A stretch of DNA of 64,000 nucleotides from CBDCNP01 sp965222425 (GCA_965222425.1 CBDCTW010000002.1:62001-126000); one strand, 5' to 3'. Counted from the first letter of the stretch, positions 8,697-17,851 are shown. The notes: generated from the letters alone by a model not told the origin. Numbers and translations: made by a program.

Positions 8697-10234
8697 ACGC
8701 ACCGTATCATATTCCTGGTTTTCTTGCTCTCAACCCTGGCCGCGAACTCGCCGGCGCACGCCTCCCCTCCGGGCGTTCACGATCTGGCCTTCGTCAACGA
8801 GGTCAAGGCGTCGGTCCACGATGCCAACGCGGTCTTCGCCGTTCTCGACAACCATAAGGTCGGGGACTTCAAGCCATATATCTTGAAGAGTGTGGACCGG
8901 GGGGCGACCTGGACTTCCATCTCGGGTGATATGCCGGCGCGCCACATCATTTGGTCCATCGTGCAGGACCATGTCGATGCGAACCTACTCTTCGCGGGCA
9001 CGGAGTTCGGGATCTTTTTCACTGTCGACGGCGGTGCGCATTGGGTCCGGCTGGAAGGCGGAGTGCCGACGATTTCTTTCCGGGACCTCGAGATTCAGCG
9101 GCGGGAGAGCGACCTAGTGGGTGCGTCTTTCGGTCGCGGTTTCTATCTCTTGGACGATTACTCACCGCTTCGAGGGCTGAGCGCCGCCACTCTGGCTGCG
9201 GACGCCCTTCTCTTTCCGGTCAAGAACGCTCTGCTCTATGTCCCCTCGGCTCCTCTGGGGCAGAAAGACAAGGCGAGTCTGGGGGGGAGCCATTTCACGG
9301 CCCCTAACCCGCCCTTCGGCGCTGTTTTTACTTACCATTTGAAGGACTCACCAAAGTCCAGCAAGGAGCTTCGCAGAGACGAAGAAAAAGAAATTCGGGA
9401 GAAGGGTGGCGACGTTCCGTTTCCCGGATGGGAGACCCTCGAGAGAGAGGATCGCGAGGAGGAGCCTTCGATCATTCTGACCGTGAAGGACAACGACAGG
9501 AACGTCGTGCGACGAATCTCTGGACCGTCCGGTAAGGGCTTTCACCGGGTCGCGTGGAATTTGCGGCATCCCGCACCCAACCCGACAGACATCGATCCGC
9601 CCGCGGTGACCTCTCCCTGGCAAAGACGACCCACGGGCCCACTGGCTAAGACCGGGCAGTATTCGGTGGAGTCGAGCAAGCGGGTGGACGGCAGGCTCGA
9701 GCCATTGGCAGAAGCCCAGTCGTTCCAGATCGTTCCCTTGGAGAATTCGACCCTTCCACCGCAGAATCGCGAGACAGTTCGCGCTTTCGAGAAGAAGACG
9801 GCCGAGCTCGCTCGAAAGGCGATGGGTGCGGTCGATGCCACCGAGGAAGCGCTCAACCGGATCGAGCACTTGAAACAAGCCATCCTCGATACGCCGGGTT
9901 CGTTGCCGGAACTTCTGTCGCAGGCGCGGGATATTGAGCTGCGGCTGAAAGACGTGCAGAAGAAACTGCAGGGTGATCCGGTCGCCCGGGGGCTCCGAGC
10001 GCCGCAGCCGCCCTCAATCGTCGGGCGTATTTCCCGATCACCTACGGTTCGTGGAAATCAACTTACGGTCCCACCGAGACCCATCGGCAGAGCTTGGAGG
10101 TTGCGACCGAAGAATTCGCGGAGGCCAGCGCGCAGCTCCGACGACTGACCGAGACAGATATCAAACAACTAGAGGCAGCATTGGAGCAAGCCGGTGCACC
10201 TTGGACTCCCGGTCGAGCCGTTCCGCAAAACTAA
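8697..10234 (+). pseudogene. Degraded VPS10/sortilin-type BNR beta-propeller protein
   Basis: The open frame 8724-10148 encodes the last third of a long acidobacterial BNR/sortilin-like beta-propeller protein (KSVDRGATWTSISGDMP, HDANAV, and AWNLRHP further on). About 600 N-terminal residues expected for the family are missing. A signal-peptide-like stretch (IIFLVFLLSTL ending in PAHA) is fused directly to the propeller end, indicating an internal deletion. Upstream, GGAGG at 8686-8690 is followed after 6 bases by ACG at 8697 in the right frame, as if an ATG had mutated. Near 10018 the frame shifts: the conserved tail (TYGSWKSTYGPTETH, then QAGAPWTPGR) continues in another frame to a TAA at 10232-10234. 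Deletion, lost start and frameshift together make this a pseudogene. Confidence 0.8.
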
Positions 10235-10250
10235 CGAGGTCGATTTCTAA

Positions 10251-10838
10251 ATGGAAACTCTGAAGAACTTTCTCCTCACCTGGGGCATTCCGGGACTGTT
10301 TTTCATCGCGCTTCTAGACTCTGCAGGAGTGCCCCTGCCGGGTGGCCCCGATGCCGTGGTGATGCTGCTGAGCTGGCAGCGCCCCAACTTGATGGTTTTC
10401 ATCGCACTTGCCGCGGCGGTCGGCTCTACGGTTGGAAATTGGCTCCTTTATCAAGTGGGGAGAAAGGGTGGCGGAGCTGCGCTCGCTCGCTTCGACCAAA
10501 AAAAAAGAGATTGGGTGACGGACAAGCTCCAGCGGAACGACTTCCTAGCGATCTTGATCGCTATGCTTGGCCCACCGCCGTTCCCCACCAAGATCTTCAT
10601 CCTCATGGCCGGCGCTTTCAAGATGCGCATGAGACGGTTCCTGCTCGCGGTTTTCGGAGGACGGTTTATTCGCTACCTCTGCGAGGCTTATCTAGGGGCG
10701 CGATTCGGAGACGAGGCGGCCGAGATCCTCGCGAATCACTACGGGACGATCGCTCTCGCCTTGGTTGCGGTGGTCTTGGGTTTCCTGCTGGCGCGGCACT
10801 TTTGGTCTAGAAGGCAAGCGCCTGCGCCAACGCCTTGA
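10251..10838 (+). CDS. DedA/VTT-family membrane protein
   Basis: 195 residues with about five hydrophobic segments. The family hallmark region GVPLPGGPDAVVM lies after the first segment. A central GSTVGNWLLYQVGRKGG, matching the G-D/N-x2-Y-x-GR pattern, is followed by RFF-like RRFLLAVFGGRFIRY. DedA proteins are inner-membrane proteins, several of which move or flip phospholipid or undecaprenyl-phosphate; the substrate here is unknown. The gene begins 16 bp after the pseudogene end and looks complete. Its 3' end overlaps the tail of the MocR pseudogene on the other strand by about 30 bp. Confidence 0.85.
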   Translation: METLKNFLLTWGIPGLFFIALLDSAGVPLPGGPDAVVMLLSWQRPNLMVFIALAAAVGSTVGNWLLYQVGRKGGGAALARFDQKKRDWVTDKLQRNDFLAILIAMLGPPPFPTKIFILMAGAFKMRMRRFLLAVFGGRFIRYLCEAYLGARFGDEAAEILANHYGTIALALVAVVLGFLLARHFWSRRQAPAPTP

Positions 10839-12212
10839 CGCCCTTCTTGGTGTCCCTTTCGACCAAGCCCGAGCGCTTGCGAGGACCGAGGTAGTAGCGG
10901 GACAAAGGAGCGACGTCTACCCCTAGCTCGACCGCTCTCTTCGAAACCCCCACGTCCCACGGCTCGGATTCCGCTCCACTTAGGGCGTCAGTTAGCGTGG
11001 TTGCTGCTTTGAGCCTCGCCAGACGCCGGTCAGATCCAATTTTGTGCATGCACAAAATTGGATCTGACACCCTGTGATAAAACTGGATCTGACCCCGGTG
11101 ACCCCGGTTTGTGGAGCTGTGCGATGAGGTGCATTCCGACTTCGGCGGGTTGTACGGACAGGCGTCCTGCGAGGCGACTCCCCACTTTTTTCACTAGCAT
11201 GGCCTGTCTCTCGCGGTAGAGCCGGCGCATGCGGCGGATGTGAGGTCCGAAATGACCGCCATTAATAAAGTCGGCGACGACGGATTGCGTCAGCGTGGCG
11301 CTGTGGCGGTCCACGAAGCTGCGGGCGGCGATGAGCGGTTCTACGAGATCCGGCGGTGCGACGAGATAGCCGAGCCTCAGCGAAGGGAACAGCACTTTCG
11401 TAAAGGTTCCGACATAGATCACGCGCGCCGCGTTGTCGAGACCTTGGAGCGCCGCCAGCGGCCGACCCTTGTAACGGTACTCGCTGTCGTAGTCGTCCTC
11501 GATGATCCACGCCCCTGCGGAGCGTGCCCAGTCGAGAAGCGCGAAGCGGCGGGCGAGGCTGAGTGTAGAGCCGAGCGGATATTGACGAGATGGAGTGACG
11601 TACGCCAAGCGCGCATCCGGAGCTGACTCGATTCCTGTTTTGACTTGCAGTCCGTCGTCGTCGACGGGAACCGGCACTAAGGAGAGTCCCGCCGCGGTGA
11701 AGGCCCCCCGTGCGCCGAGATAGCCGGGCTCCTCAAGCCAGACGGCGTCTCCGAGATCGGTTAGAACTCTGACCGCGATGTCGAGAGCTTGCTGGGAGCT
11801 CGTATTGATGATGATCTGATCCGGCTCACACTGAACCCCACGTGCCCCCGCCAAGTACGTCGCGATGGCTTCGCGAAGCGGTCGGTAGCCAGCCGGATCA
11901 CCGTAACGAAGATTCTCGCGACTCACGCGACGACTGCGTCGAGAAAGCAGCCGATGCCATAGATCGACGGGAAACTGATCGACCGCCGGGACACCAGTAG
12001 CAAAAGGTCGTGGGTTCGTCGAGGATTGTATTGCGCGAAAGGCTCAAGTCATCGGCTAGAGTCCGGCTGGAGGGCAGCCGCGCTCCTCGTGGAAGCTTGC
12101 CCTCGAGGATAAGCTCGCGAATCCGCTGATAGACCTGTTGGTACAAGGGCTGGGGGGAGCTTGGATCCACCATGGGGGCCGCAAGGACTGCTCCCATTGG
12201 TCTTTTTGCCAT
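10807..12212 (-). pseudogene. MocR/PdxR-type GntR regulator with aminotransferase domain, disrupted
   Basis: Pieces of one GntR-HTH/aminotransferase regulator lie in order on the minus strand. From ATG 12212 there is a winged HTH (LYQQVYQRIRELILEGKLPRG, ending LSRNTIL). Near 12020 the frame changes and the sequence jumps to PFATGVPAVDQFPVDLW, so the 50-80 residue linker is deleted. The aminotransferase body (ORF 11030-11926) follows, with RYGDPAGYRPLREAIA and IIEDDYDSEYRYKGRP. The expected PLP-lysine region reads YVGTFTKVLFPSLRLGY. After MHLIAQLHK it runs into a short element with a 40-bp palindrome and stops. The true C-terminus (GVDVAPLSRYYLG, then LAQAL) continues at 10807-11010 in another frame. 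Members usually control vitamin B6 or amino-acid genes; this copy cannot make a full protein. Confidence 0.8.
11029..11068. repeat. 40-bp perfect palindrome inserted in the MocR pseudogene
   Basis: The 20 bases from 11029 (GTCAGATCC, AATTTTG, TGCA) are followed immediately by their exact reverse complement, with no spacer. A second partial copy of the end motif (GGATCTGAC) lies about 25 bp further on. GGTCAGATCC-type palindromes are often found as small mobile repeats related to REP/RAYT or IS ends; assignment here is inference. Confidence 0.75.
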
Positions 12213-12376
12213 CCCGAGCCTCCGGATCGCGGTGCCACAATTGGCACCGTCGTTCCCATAATCGCGGATCTTTAGAAGGTACCACTGGCAACGTATCCTT
12301 ACCCTGGAGAAACCTGGGATGTCGACGATTTCACAAGGCCCTGCTGTCGGTGCCACCCCGCATGCTATCCTGACGT

Positions 12377-13129
12377 GTGCTGTCGACGCACCGACTCGCC
12401 CTAGCCTTCCTCGTCCCACTGATCAGCTTCTCCGAGACGGCCAGCGCTCAGGTCGAGCTTTCCACTCCACGAGATCGCTCGGTTCATGACTTCGCGGACG
12501 TCATCTCCCCGCAAGCGGTCCAAACGATGGAAAGACTCCACAAGGGGCTCTTCGACCAGACGGGGGTCGCAATCGTCGTGGTGACCGTTCCGCGACTTGA
12601 AGGCGAGCCCATCGCGGACTTCGCCGTACGTGTCGGCCAGGACTGGGGTGTCGGGCGGAGTGGCGAGGATCGCGGGATCGTCGTGGCTCTGGCTACCGAA
12701 GACCGGAAAGTGTTCATCGCCACCGGCTATGGCGTAGAGGGTTACCTCCCCGACGGTCGTGTTGGAAGGATCCTCGATCAGTTCGCGAGTCCCTCTCTAA
12801 GGGCAAACGATTGGTCCACCGCGATGCTCCAAACCAGCGCGGCGCTCGTTCAAGCAAGCGCGGCCGAGTATGGAGTGATCATTGAGGGAACCGCGGCGCT
12901 TACCGCTCCACCGCGCAGCCGTGAGCGAAGAGAGCCGGGGTTGCCCGGCAAAATTCTAGGCTTTCTTTTCTTTGTCATCATGGTGTACCTGTTCTTTCGT
13001 CATCCGATGCTTTTTTTCATGCTTGTTTTTTCCGGGCGTGGACGAGGGGGCGGATTCGGTGGTGGCGGAGGTTTTGGTGGTTTCGGAGGCGGCGGTTTCG
13101 GCGGAGGCGGTGCCGGAAGAAGTTTCTAA
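12377..13129 (+). CDS. TPM-domain (YgcG/TPM_phosphatase) membrane protein
   Basis: 250 residues. A signal peptide (about residues 1-24, ending ETASAQ) is followed by a TPM domain of about 130 residues. The segments VHDFADVISP, TGVAIVVVTVPRL and GIVVALATEDRKVFIATGYGVEG are diagnostic. A transmembrane segment (FLFFVIMVYLFF) and a glycine-rich tail ending GGGAGRSF complete the usual architecture. Members are membrane-associated, found in photosystem II repair in plants and in envelope stress contexts in bacteria; the biochemical role is not known here. It starts with GTG, and a TATCCT box at 12366-12371 lies only 5 bases upstream with no Shine-Dalgarno, suggesting a leaderless mRNA. It is followed after 18 bp by the nucleotidyltransferase gene, probably in one operon. 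Confidence 0.85.
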   Translation: MLSTHRLALAFLVPLISFSETASAQVELSTPRDRSVHDFADVISPQAVQTMERLHKGLFDQTGVAIVVVTVPRLEGEPIADFAVRVGQDWGVGRSGEDRGIVVALATEDRKVFIATGYGVEGYLPDGRVGRILDQFASPSLRANDWSTAMLQTSAALVQASAAEYGVIIEGTAALTAPPRSRERREPGLPGKILGFLFFVIMVYLFFRHPMLFFMLVFSGRGRGGGFGGGGGFGGFGGGGFGGGGAGRSF

Positions 13130-13147
13130 GGCTCAGGAGGAAACAGC

Positions 13148-13864
13148 ATGGGTTCGGAATTGAAGGACCATCCCACACTAAAGAAGATGCTCGCCGATCT
13201 CGAGGAGTCCTTGGGTGACCGACTCCACAGCGTGGTGCTGTACGGATCGACGGCGCGGGGCGACTACGAGAAAGCCACCAGCGACCTGAACTTGCTCGTC
13301 GTGCTCGAGAACCTCGATCCTTCGACGCTCGAAACGCTGGAGCCTGCGTTCACTCACTGGCGCAAAGTGAATCAACCCGTTCCCCGAATCTTCTCCCCTA
13401 CACTCCTCGCCGAGTCGGCCGACGTGTTCCCGATCGAGTTCCTCGACATCAGCCAGCGACGGATCGTCCTTCATGGGAAGGACCTTTTCGAAGAGCTGGA
13501 GATCCATGTGGACCACTTACGGCTCCAGTGCGAGAGGGAGCTTCGCGAAAAAATGATGCGCCTTAGAGAGGCCTTCATCGAAACCCGAGGCAAGTCGAAA
13601 GCCCTGAAGCGTCTGCTGACCGAGTCCTACCCCTCTTTCGTCGCCCTCTTCCGAGGCTGTCTCCATCTTATGGACCAGGAAGTACCCATCCACAACGAGG
13701 AAGTCGTCGCGGCCTTTGGCAAGCAGGCCGAACTCGATACGGCTCCCTTTCTCGAAATCGAGCGGCTGCGGGGCGGCGAAACCACCGATTCCGACCCCCG
13801 GGCCCTCTTCGATCGCTACTACCAAGAGCTCACCAAGGCCGTCCACCGCGTGGATCGTTTCTAA
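13148..13864 (+). CDS. Nucleotidyltransferase-fold protein, catalytic motif altered
   Basis: 238 residues with an MNT-type nucleotidyltransferase core near the N-terminus, VVLYGSTARGDY then TSDLNLLVVL. In active enzymes the second motif is normally SDxD; here it is SD-L-N (D46, N48), so one metal-binding carboxylate is replaced by Asn. The rest is helical (about residues 120-238) and not recognised. It has a good AGGAGG site before ATG 13148 and follows the TPM gene by 18 bp. No partner HEPN gene adjoins it, so it is probably not a toxin-antitoxin member. Its function is unknown, with catalysis doubtful. Confidence 0.7.
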   Translation: MGSELKDHPTLKKMLADLEESLGDRLHSVVLYGSTARGDYEKATSDLNLLVVLENLDPSTLETLEPAFTHWRKVNQPVPRIFSPTLLAESADVFPIEFLDISQRRIVLHGKDLFEELEIHVDHLRLQCERELREKMMRLREAFIETRGKSKALKRLLTESYPSFVALFRGCLHLMDQEVPIHNEEVVAAFGKQAELDTAPFLEIERLRGGETTDSDPRALFDRYYQELTKAVHRVDRF

Positions 13865-13887
13865 GCACCCGGCCAGTTCCTCTCCCA

Positions 13888-13926
13888 TTGACAATTTACA
13901 GATCTCGGTCTACTCTCCTGTAGACC
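13888..13926 (+). promoter_or_regulatory. Promoter of the PadR-ADOP operon with an overlapping palindromic operator
   Basis: TTGACA (13888-13893) and TACTCT (13911-13916) are 17 bp apart. The perfect inverted repeat GGTCTAC-N6-GTAGACC (13907-13926) covers the -10 box completely. This placement fits a repressor site, and the obvious candidate is the PadR protein encoded 16 bp downstream (autoregulation). Confidence 0.7.
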
Positions 13927-13941
13927 TTCTAGGAGAAAGAC

Positions 13942-14286
13942 ATGGCCGAAACCAAAAGCGACCTCTTGCAGGGCACCCTCGACATGCTGATTTTGAAGAC
14001 CCTGAGTCTGGCCCCGATGCACGGCTGGGGCATCTCCCAGCGTATCCAGCAGATCTCCAAGGACGTGCTCCAGGTGAATCAAGGCTCGCTCTATCCCTCG
14101 CTGCATCGACTGGAACGCCGTGCCTGGATCACGTCGGAGTGGGGTACCTCGGAGAACAATCGCCGGGCCAAGTTCTATCGCGTCACGAGGGCAGGACGTA
14201 AACAGCTCGCCGAGGAAACGGAGAACTGGGAACGACTGTCCGCCGCCATCGCCCGCGTCATGCAGACCGCCCAGGCAACCCGATGA
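13942..14286 (+). CDS. PadR-family transcriptional regulator
   Basis: 114 residues, a single PadR winged-helix domain: LLQGTLDMLILKTLSLAPMHG at the N-terminus, NQGSLYPSLHRLERRAWI as recognition helix and wing, and a short C-terminal helix for dimerisation. The ribosome-binding site AGGAG precedes the ATG. In Acidobacteriota such PadR proteins typically precede ADOP permeases, as here. The palindrome over the -10 box suggests it represses its own operon. The signal sensed is unknown. Confidence 0.92.
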   Translation: MAETKSDLLQGTLDMLILKTLSLAPMHGWGISQRIQQISKDVLQVNQGSLYPSLHRLERRAWITSEWGTSENNRRAKFYRVTRAGRKQLAEETENWERLSAAIARVMQTAQATR

Positions 14287-14362
14287 TGTCATATCGAACG
14301 CGGTTTGGATCCCCGAAGAAGCTCACTATGCAGCCCGTCGGAGCTTTGGAGGGTTTGAGCAG

Positions 14363-16834
14363 GTGAAGGAAGAATGCCGAGACCTACGGGGCACCGGATT
14401 CATAGAAACCTTTTGGCAAGACACGCGGTTCGCGATCCGAACGTTGATGCAGCGGCCGGGCTTCACCGTCATCGTCGTGCTGACGCTCACTCTAGGCATC
14501 GGCGCCAACACTGCCATCTTTAGCGTCATCAACGGCGTCCTTTTACGTCCGCTCCCCTACGAAGGTGGCGAAAAGCTGGTCGTCTTGCGCCAGCAAGCTC
14601 CCTTGGCGGACGTCGACAACATGCCGTTCTCGGTCAAAGAGATCTTCGACTATCGCGAGCAGAACCAGACGTTGGAAGCGATCGTTGAATACCACACCAT
14701 GCCTTTCATCCTGCTCGGGCGTGGGGAGCCGGAGCGCGTCCAAACCGGGGTCGTCTCCGCGGAATTTTTCGACGTTTTGAAGGTCCAACCCTACCTGGGA
14801 CGGACCTTCCTGCAGGGAGAGGACGAGATCGGTGCCGATCCGGTCCTGGTGCTGAGCTACGAATTCTGGCAGAAAAACGGTGGCGATCCCGACATCGTGG
14901 GCCAGACATTCGAGATGAACGACAGAGTCCACACCATCATCGGCGTCCTTCCGCCGGTACCTCAGTTCCCCGACGAAAACGACATCTATATGGCGGTTTC
15001 GTCCTGCCCGTTCCGCTCCTCGGAGGCTCTGCGCGAGAACCGGAACGGCCGCATGATGCGGGTCTTCGGAAAGATCAAACCCGGCATCTCGTTGGAGGAG
15101 GCTCAAGCCGATCTCTCGACGATCGCCCGTCGGCTCGGAGAGGATTACCCAGAGTCCCATCCGAAGGCTCGAGGCTACGCTGTGGCCGCCAACTCCCTAC
15201 AGGAAGAGCTCACACAGCAAGCACGGCCAACACTGCTCGTCCTTCTGGGTACGGTTGCCCTGGTTCTATTGATCGCCTGCGCCAATGTGACCAACCTCAC
15301 CCTGTCTCGCCTTCTCCGTCGCGAACGCGAGCTTGCCGTCCGCTCGGCCATGGGCGCGAGCCGGGGTCGATTGCTGCGTCAACTAGTTACCGAGAGCAGC
15401 ACATTGTTGGCGATCGTTGGCGGTGCCTTTGGGCTGCTTCTCGCCGCCGGCGCCCTCGATGTACTAGCCGCTTTTGCCGCCCGGTTCACAGCCCGCGCGG
15501 GCGAGATCGCCATCGACGGTCCGGTTCTACTTTTCACGGTCCTGGTGTCCATTGCCACCGGTGTCGTCTTCGGGTCGATTCCCGCGTTTTCCGCGAAACG
15601 AAACCTCGTGACGGCACTCAACGCGGGAAGCGGACGAACCACGAGCGGTGTGGGAAGCCATCGCGTTCGGAATTTGCTCGTGGTGTCGCAGATCGCGATT
15701 TCACTCATCTTGTTGACCGGTGCCGGGCTCATGATCCGCAGCTTCATCAAACTGCAGCAGGTGGACGGTGGTTTCCAGACCGAGCGAGTTCTAACCCTGC
15801 TGCTCGATCTCAACTGCTCCAAATACGACACTGCGGAAAAGCAGCGGGATTTTCAACGGTCTCTCCTCGCGAAAGTCCAATTCCTTCCTGGCGTAACGTC
15901 GGCCGCAATTACTCGGACCTTTCCACTGAACGAGATCGGCCCGTTCACTCGGAGGCTCCAAATCGAGGGTCGCTTCGTGGAAGAAGGACAATTGTTGCCG
16001 CAAGTCGACATCCACACCGCGAGCCCGGACTACTTCCAGGCGATCGAGATACCGTTGGTTACGGGACGAACTTTTACGTCACTTGATCATGCGGAGGCCC
16101 CGAGGGTCGCCATCATCAACCAATCGCTGGCCCGCCATGATTGGGAACGACAAGACCCGGTTGGCCGGCGTTTGTCGCTCGACGACGGGGAGACCTGGAC
16201 GACGATCGTCGGGATTCTAGGCGACGTGAGACAGTACGGCCTGGATACCGATATCGAAGACGTCATCTACCTACCACTCGATCAATTCCCAAATCGTGTC
16301 ACCAGCCTGGTGGTACGCACTGCCGCCAGCCCGCTCGCGATGGAGCGCCAGTTGACCAAGGCCGTCTACGACGTGGATCCGAACCAGCCGGTGGCAAGGG
16401 TGCGGACGCTGGAGCCAGTGAGAAGCGATTCGATCGCGGCGCCTCGCCTGACGACGATACTGCTTGGTCTCTTCGCGGGGTTGGCGCTCCTCATCACTGC
16501 CGCGGGCATCAGTGGAGTCTTGGCGCTTTCCGTCACCGAAAGGACGCAGGAGATTGGCATCCGCATGGCCTTCGGCGCCACGCGGGCGGATATGCTGAAG
16601 ATGGTCCTGAAACAGGGAATCGTTCTCGTACTAATCGGACTGGCGTTCGGCATCGTGGGCGCCCTCGCCTTGGCTCAGCTCATGTCAGGGTTGCTCTTCG
16701 AAATCGAGCCTACCGACCCGATCACATTCCTCGCCGTGTCACTAGTGTTGGCGGCAGTAGCGATCATCGCTTCCGTCCTACCCGCGCGGCGTGCTACCGG
16801 GATCGATCCGATGAGCGCGCTCAGAAGTAACTAA
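14363..16834 (+). CDS. ADOP-family ABC transporter permease (MacB/FtsX type), N-terminus shortened
   Basis: A duplicated FtsX/MacB permease. The first unit has a TM helix (FTVIVVLTLTLGIGANTAIFS), a MacB-like periplasmic domain and TM helices around TLLVLLGTVALVLLIACANVTN. The second unit repeats the pattern (RVRNLLVVSQIAISLILLTG), with ERTQEIGIRMAFGATRADML near the end. The usual N-terminal helical segment before EQVKEECRD is largely missing. The frame enters directly from the end of padR in a different phase, so a start at GTG 14363, 8 bases after GGAGGG, is the best choice. The frame itself is open further upstream. ADOP proteins have no adjacent ATPase; transport or envelope stress roles are inferred from relatives. 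Confidence 0.85.
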   Translation: MKEECRDLRGTGFIETFWQDTRFAIRTLMQRPGFTVIVVLTLTLGIGANTAIFSVINGVLLRPLPYEGGEKLVVLRQQAPLADVDNMPFSVKEIFDYREQNQTLEAIVEYHTMPFILLGRGEPERVQTGVVSAEFFDVLKVQPYLGRTFLQGEDEIGADPVLVLSYEFWQKNGGDPDIVGQTFEMNDRVHTIIGVLPPVPQFPDENDIYMAVSSCPFRSSEALRENRNGRMMRVFGKIKPGISLEEAQADLSTIARRLGEDYPESHPKARGYAVAANSLQEELTQQARPTLLVLLGTVALVLLIACANVTNLTLSRLLRRERELAVRSAMGASRGRLLRQLVTESSTLLAIVGGAFGLLLAAGALDVLAAFAARFTARAGEIAIDGPVLLFTVLVSIATGVVFGSIPAFSAKRNLVTALNAGSGRTTSGVGSHRVRNLLVVSQIAISLILLTGAGLMIRSFIKLQQVDGGFQTERVLTLLLDLNCSKYDTAEKQRDFQRSLLAKVQFLPGVTSAAITRTFPLNEIGPFTRRLQIEGRFVEEGQLLPQVDIHTASPDYFQAIEIPLVTGRTFTSLDHAEAPRVAIINQSLARHDWERQDPVGRRLSLDDGETWTTIVGILGDVRQYGLDTDIEDVIYLPLDQFPNRVTSLVVRTAASPLAMERQLTKAVYDVDPNQPVARVRTLEPVRSDSIAAPRLTTILLGLFAGLALLITAAGISGVLALSVTERTQEIGIRMAFGATRADMLKMVLKQGIVLVLIGLAFGIVGALALAQLMSGLLFEIEPTDPITFLAVSLVLAAVAIIASVLPARRATGIDPMSALRSN

Positions 16835-16839
16835 TATTC

Positions 16840-16918
16840 TCCCTCTCCCGACCGGGGAGATGAGGGCGTCAAAACATGGCGTGCCGCTGTCAACGTGGCC
16901 AGACGCCGGGTGAGGGTT
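16840..16918 (+). repeat. Dispersed intergenic repeat, copy 1
   Basis: About 79 bp immediately after the ADOP gene: CCCTCTCCC, a short hairpin (TCTCCC/GGGAGA), GGCGTC, then GTGGCCAGACGCCGGGTGAG. The same order and sequence recur in reverse at 19069-19148, making an inverted pair about 2.2 kb apart. It probably helps end transcription of the permease gene. Confidence 0.65.
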
Positions 16919-16982
16919 CTAATACCACTCCCGTAACCGCACCTCGATCTCCGGCCGCTTCTTCAAGGGCGCGGTGAACTCG

Positions 16983-17225
16983 TCAGACCTTTTGGTGGCG
17001 GAGCTTCACCTCGACACCCGTGAGCGGCCAGCGCTTGCGATCCGCGTAGAGCGTCAACGTTATGGAGATGCAGGCACCGAGAGAGGCCAGAAGGAGGCCG
17101 TAAGGATACGGTCCTTGGCCTTCTCCACCGACCTCGCGCGGTTCGTCCGCAGTCAGATGATGCTCGCCAATCTCGATGTCGTTCTTGAACTTGCCGACTC
17201 GTCTCACCGTCACTTCGCTAGGCAT
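16983..17225 (-). pseudogene. OsmC-family protein, C-terminally truncated
   Basis: From ATG 17225 (ribosome-binding site GGGAGG) it encodes 80 residues of an OsmC/Ohr-type protein: VGKFKNDIEIGEHHLTADEP, then GPYPYGLLLASLGACISITL with the first redox Cys, and VEVKLRHQKV. Family members run about 130-140 residues, and the second cysteine region is missing. At the break the sequence joins an unrelated tail (frame DEFTAPLKKRPEIEV, ending REWY and stop) next to repeat copy 1. A deletion probably joined two genes. Peroxide reduction is unlikely without the second Cys. Confidence 0.7.
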
Positions 17226-17254
17226 TTCTTCCTCCCTATTCAATCCCCGCTACA

Positions 17255-17283
17255 TTGCGCGGCTTCAGGCCACAGCCTATAAT
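17255..17283 (+). promoter_or_regulatory. Sigma70-like promoter for the four-TM protein gene
   Basis: TTGCGC at 17255-17260, a 17-bp spacer and a consensus TATAAT at 17278-17283. The predicted start is near 17290, giving at most about 11 bases of leader before ATG 17301, and no Shine-Dalgarno is visible. Confidence 0.65.
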
Positions 17284-17300
17284 CGGTGTCCTTCGATCCA

Positions 17301-17801
17301 ATGACCGTCGCCCTCCTCACTCTGAACGCGATCTCGCTCGCCACCATCGCAGCAACCGTCTTCTATGGCAACATCATTCCACAAGGAGGTGGGGCGCTCG
17401 GGCGGCATCTGACGCTGGGGCTCATCGCTATCCTCCTTGCCTTGTTCGCCCATACCATGACGTTTTTCTACTTCATCGGCGTCAGCACGTCGATTCGCAA
17501 CGCGGTCCAAGACACCGGAGTCGGTGCCGACCAGCTAAAGCAAGTCCGGCGCCTCAGGAGCCAGGTGTTTCCATGGGCAGGCGGAGCCATGTCGACGCTC
17601 ATGATCGCCACCATCCTGGGCGGTGGCGCACACACCATGGCGCTGCCGGCCTGGATCCATGGCGGGTTCGGGTACTTGGCGTTCATAAGCGGACTGGTCG
17701 CGTTCATCGTCGAAGCCCTCTACCTCATGCGCCAGAACCGAGCCGTGCACGACCTGGAGCAAAAGCTCCAATCCAGGCCGTCTCCTCCCGAGACCACCTA
17801 G
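17301..17801 (+). CDS. Hypothetical four-helix membrane protein
   Basis: 166 residues with four hydrophobic segments (ALLTLNAISLATIAATVFYG, LGLIAILLALFAHTMTFFYF, STLMIATILGGGAHTM and GYLAFISGLVAFIVEALYLM). A polar loop (DTGVGADQLKQVRRLRSQ) joins helices 2 and 3, and the C-terminal tail is charged. Histidines lie within helices 2, 3 and the start of 4 (FAHTM, GAHTM, IHGG), which could bind metal or haem, but no family is recognised. A GTG at 17286 is also in frame. The gene stands alone, with decayed genes on both sides. Confidence 0.7.
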   Translation: MTVALLTLNAISLATIAATVFYGNIIPQGGGALGRHLTLGLIAILLALFAHTMTFFYFIGVSTSIRNAVQDTGVGADQLKQVRRLRSQVFPWAGGAMSTLMIATILGGGAHTMALPAWIHGGFGYLAFISGLVAFIVEALYLMRQNRAVHDLEQKLQSRPSPPETT

Positions 17802-17851
17802 TACTTCGACCGGAGGCAAGAACTACGTCCAAAGCTCCTCCTTCGCGAAGG

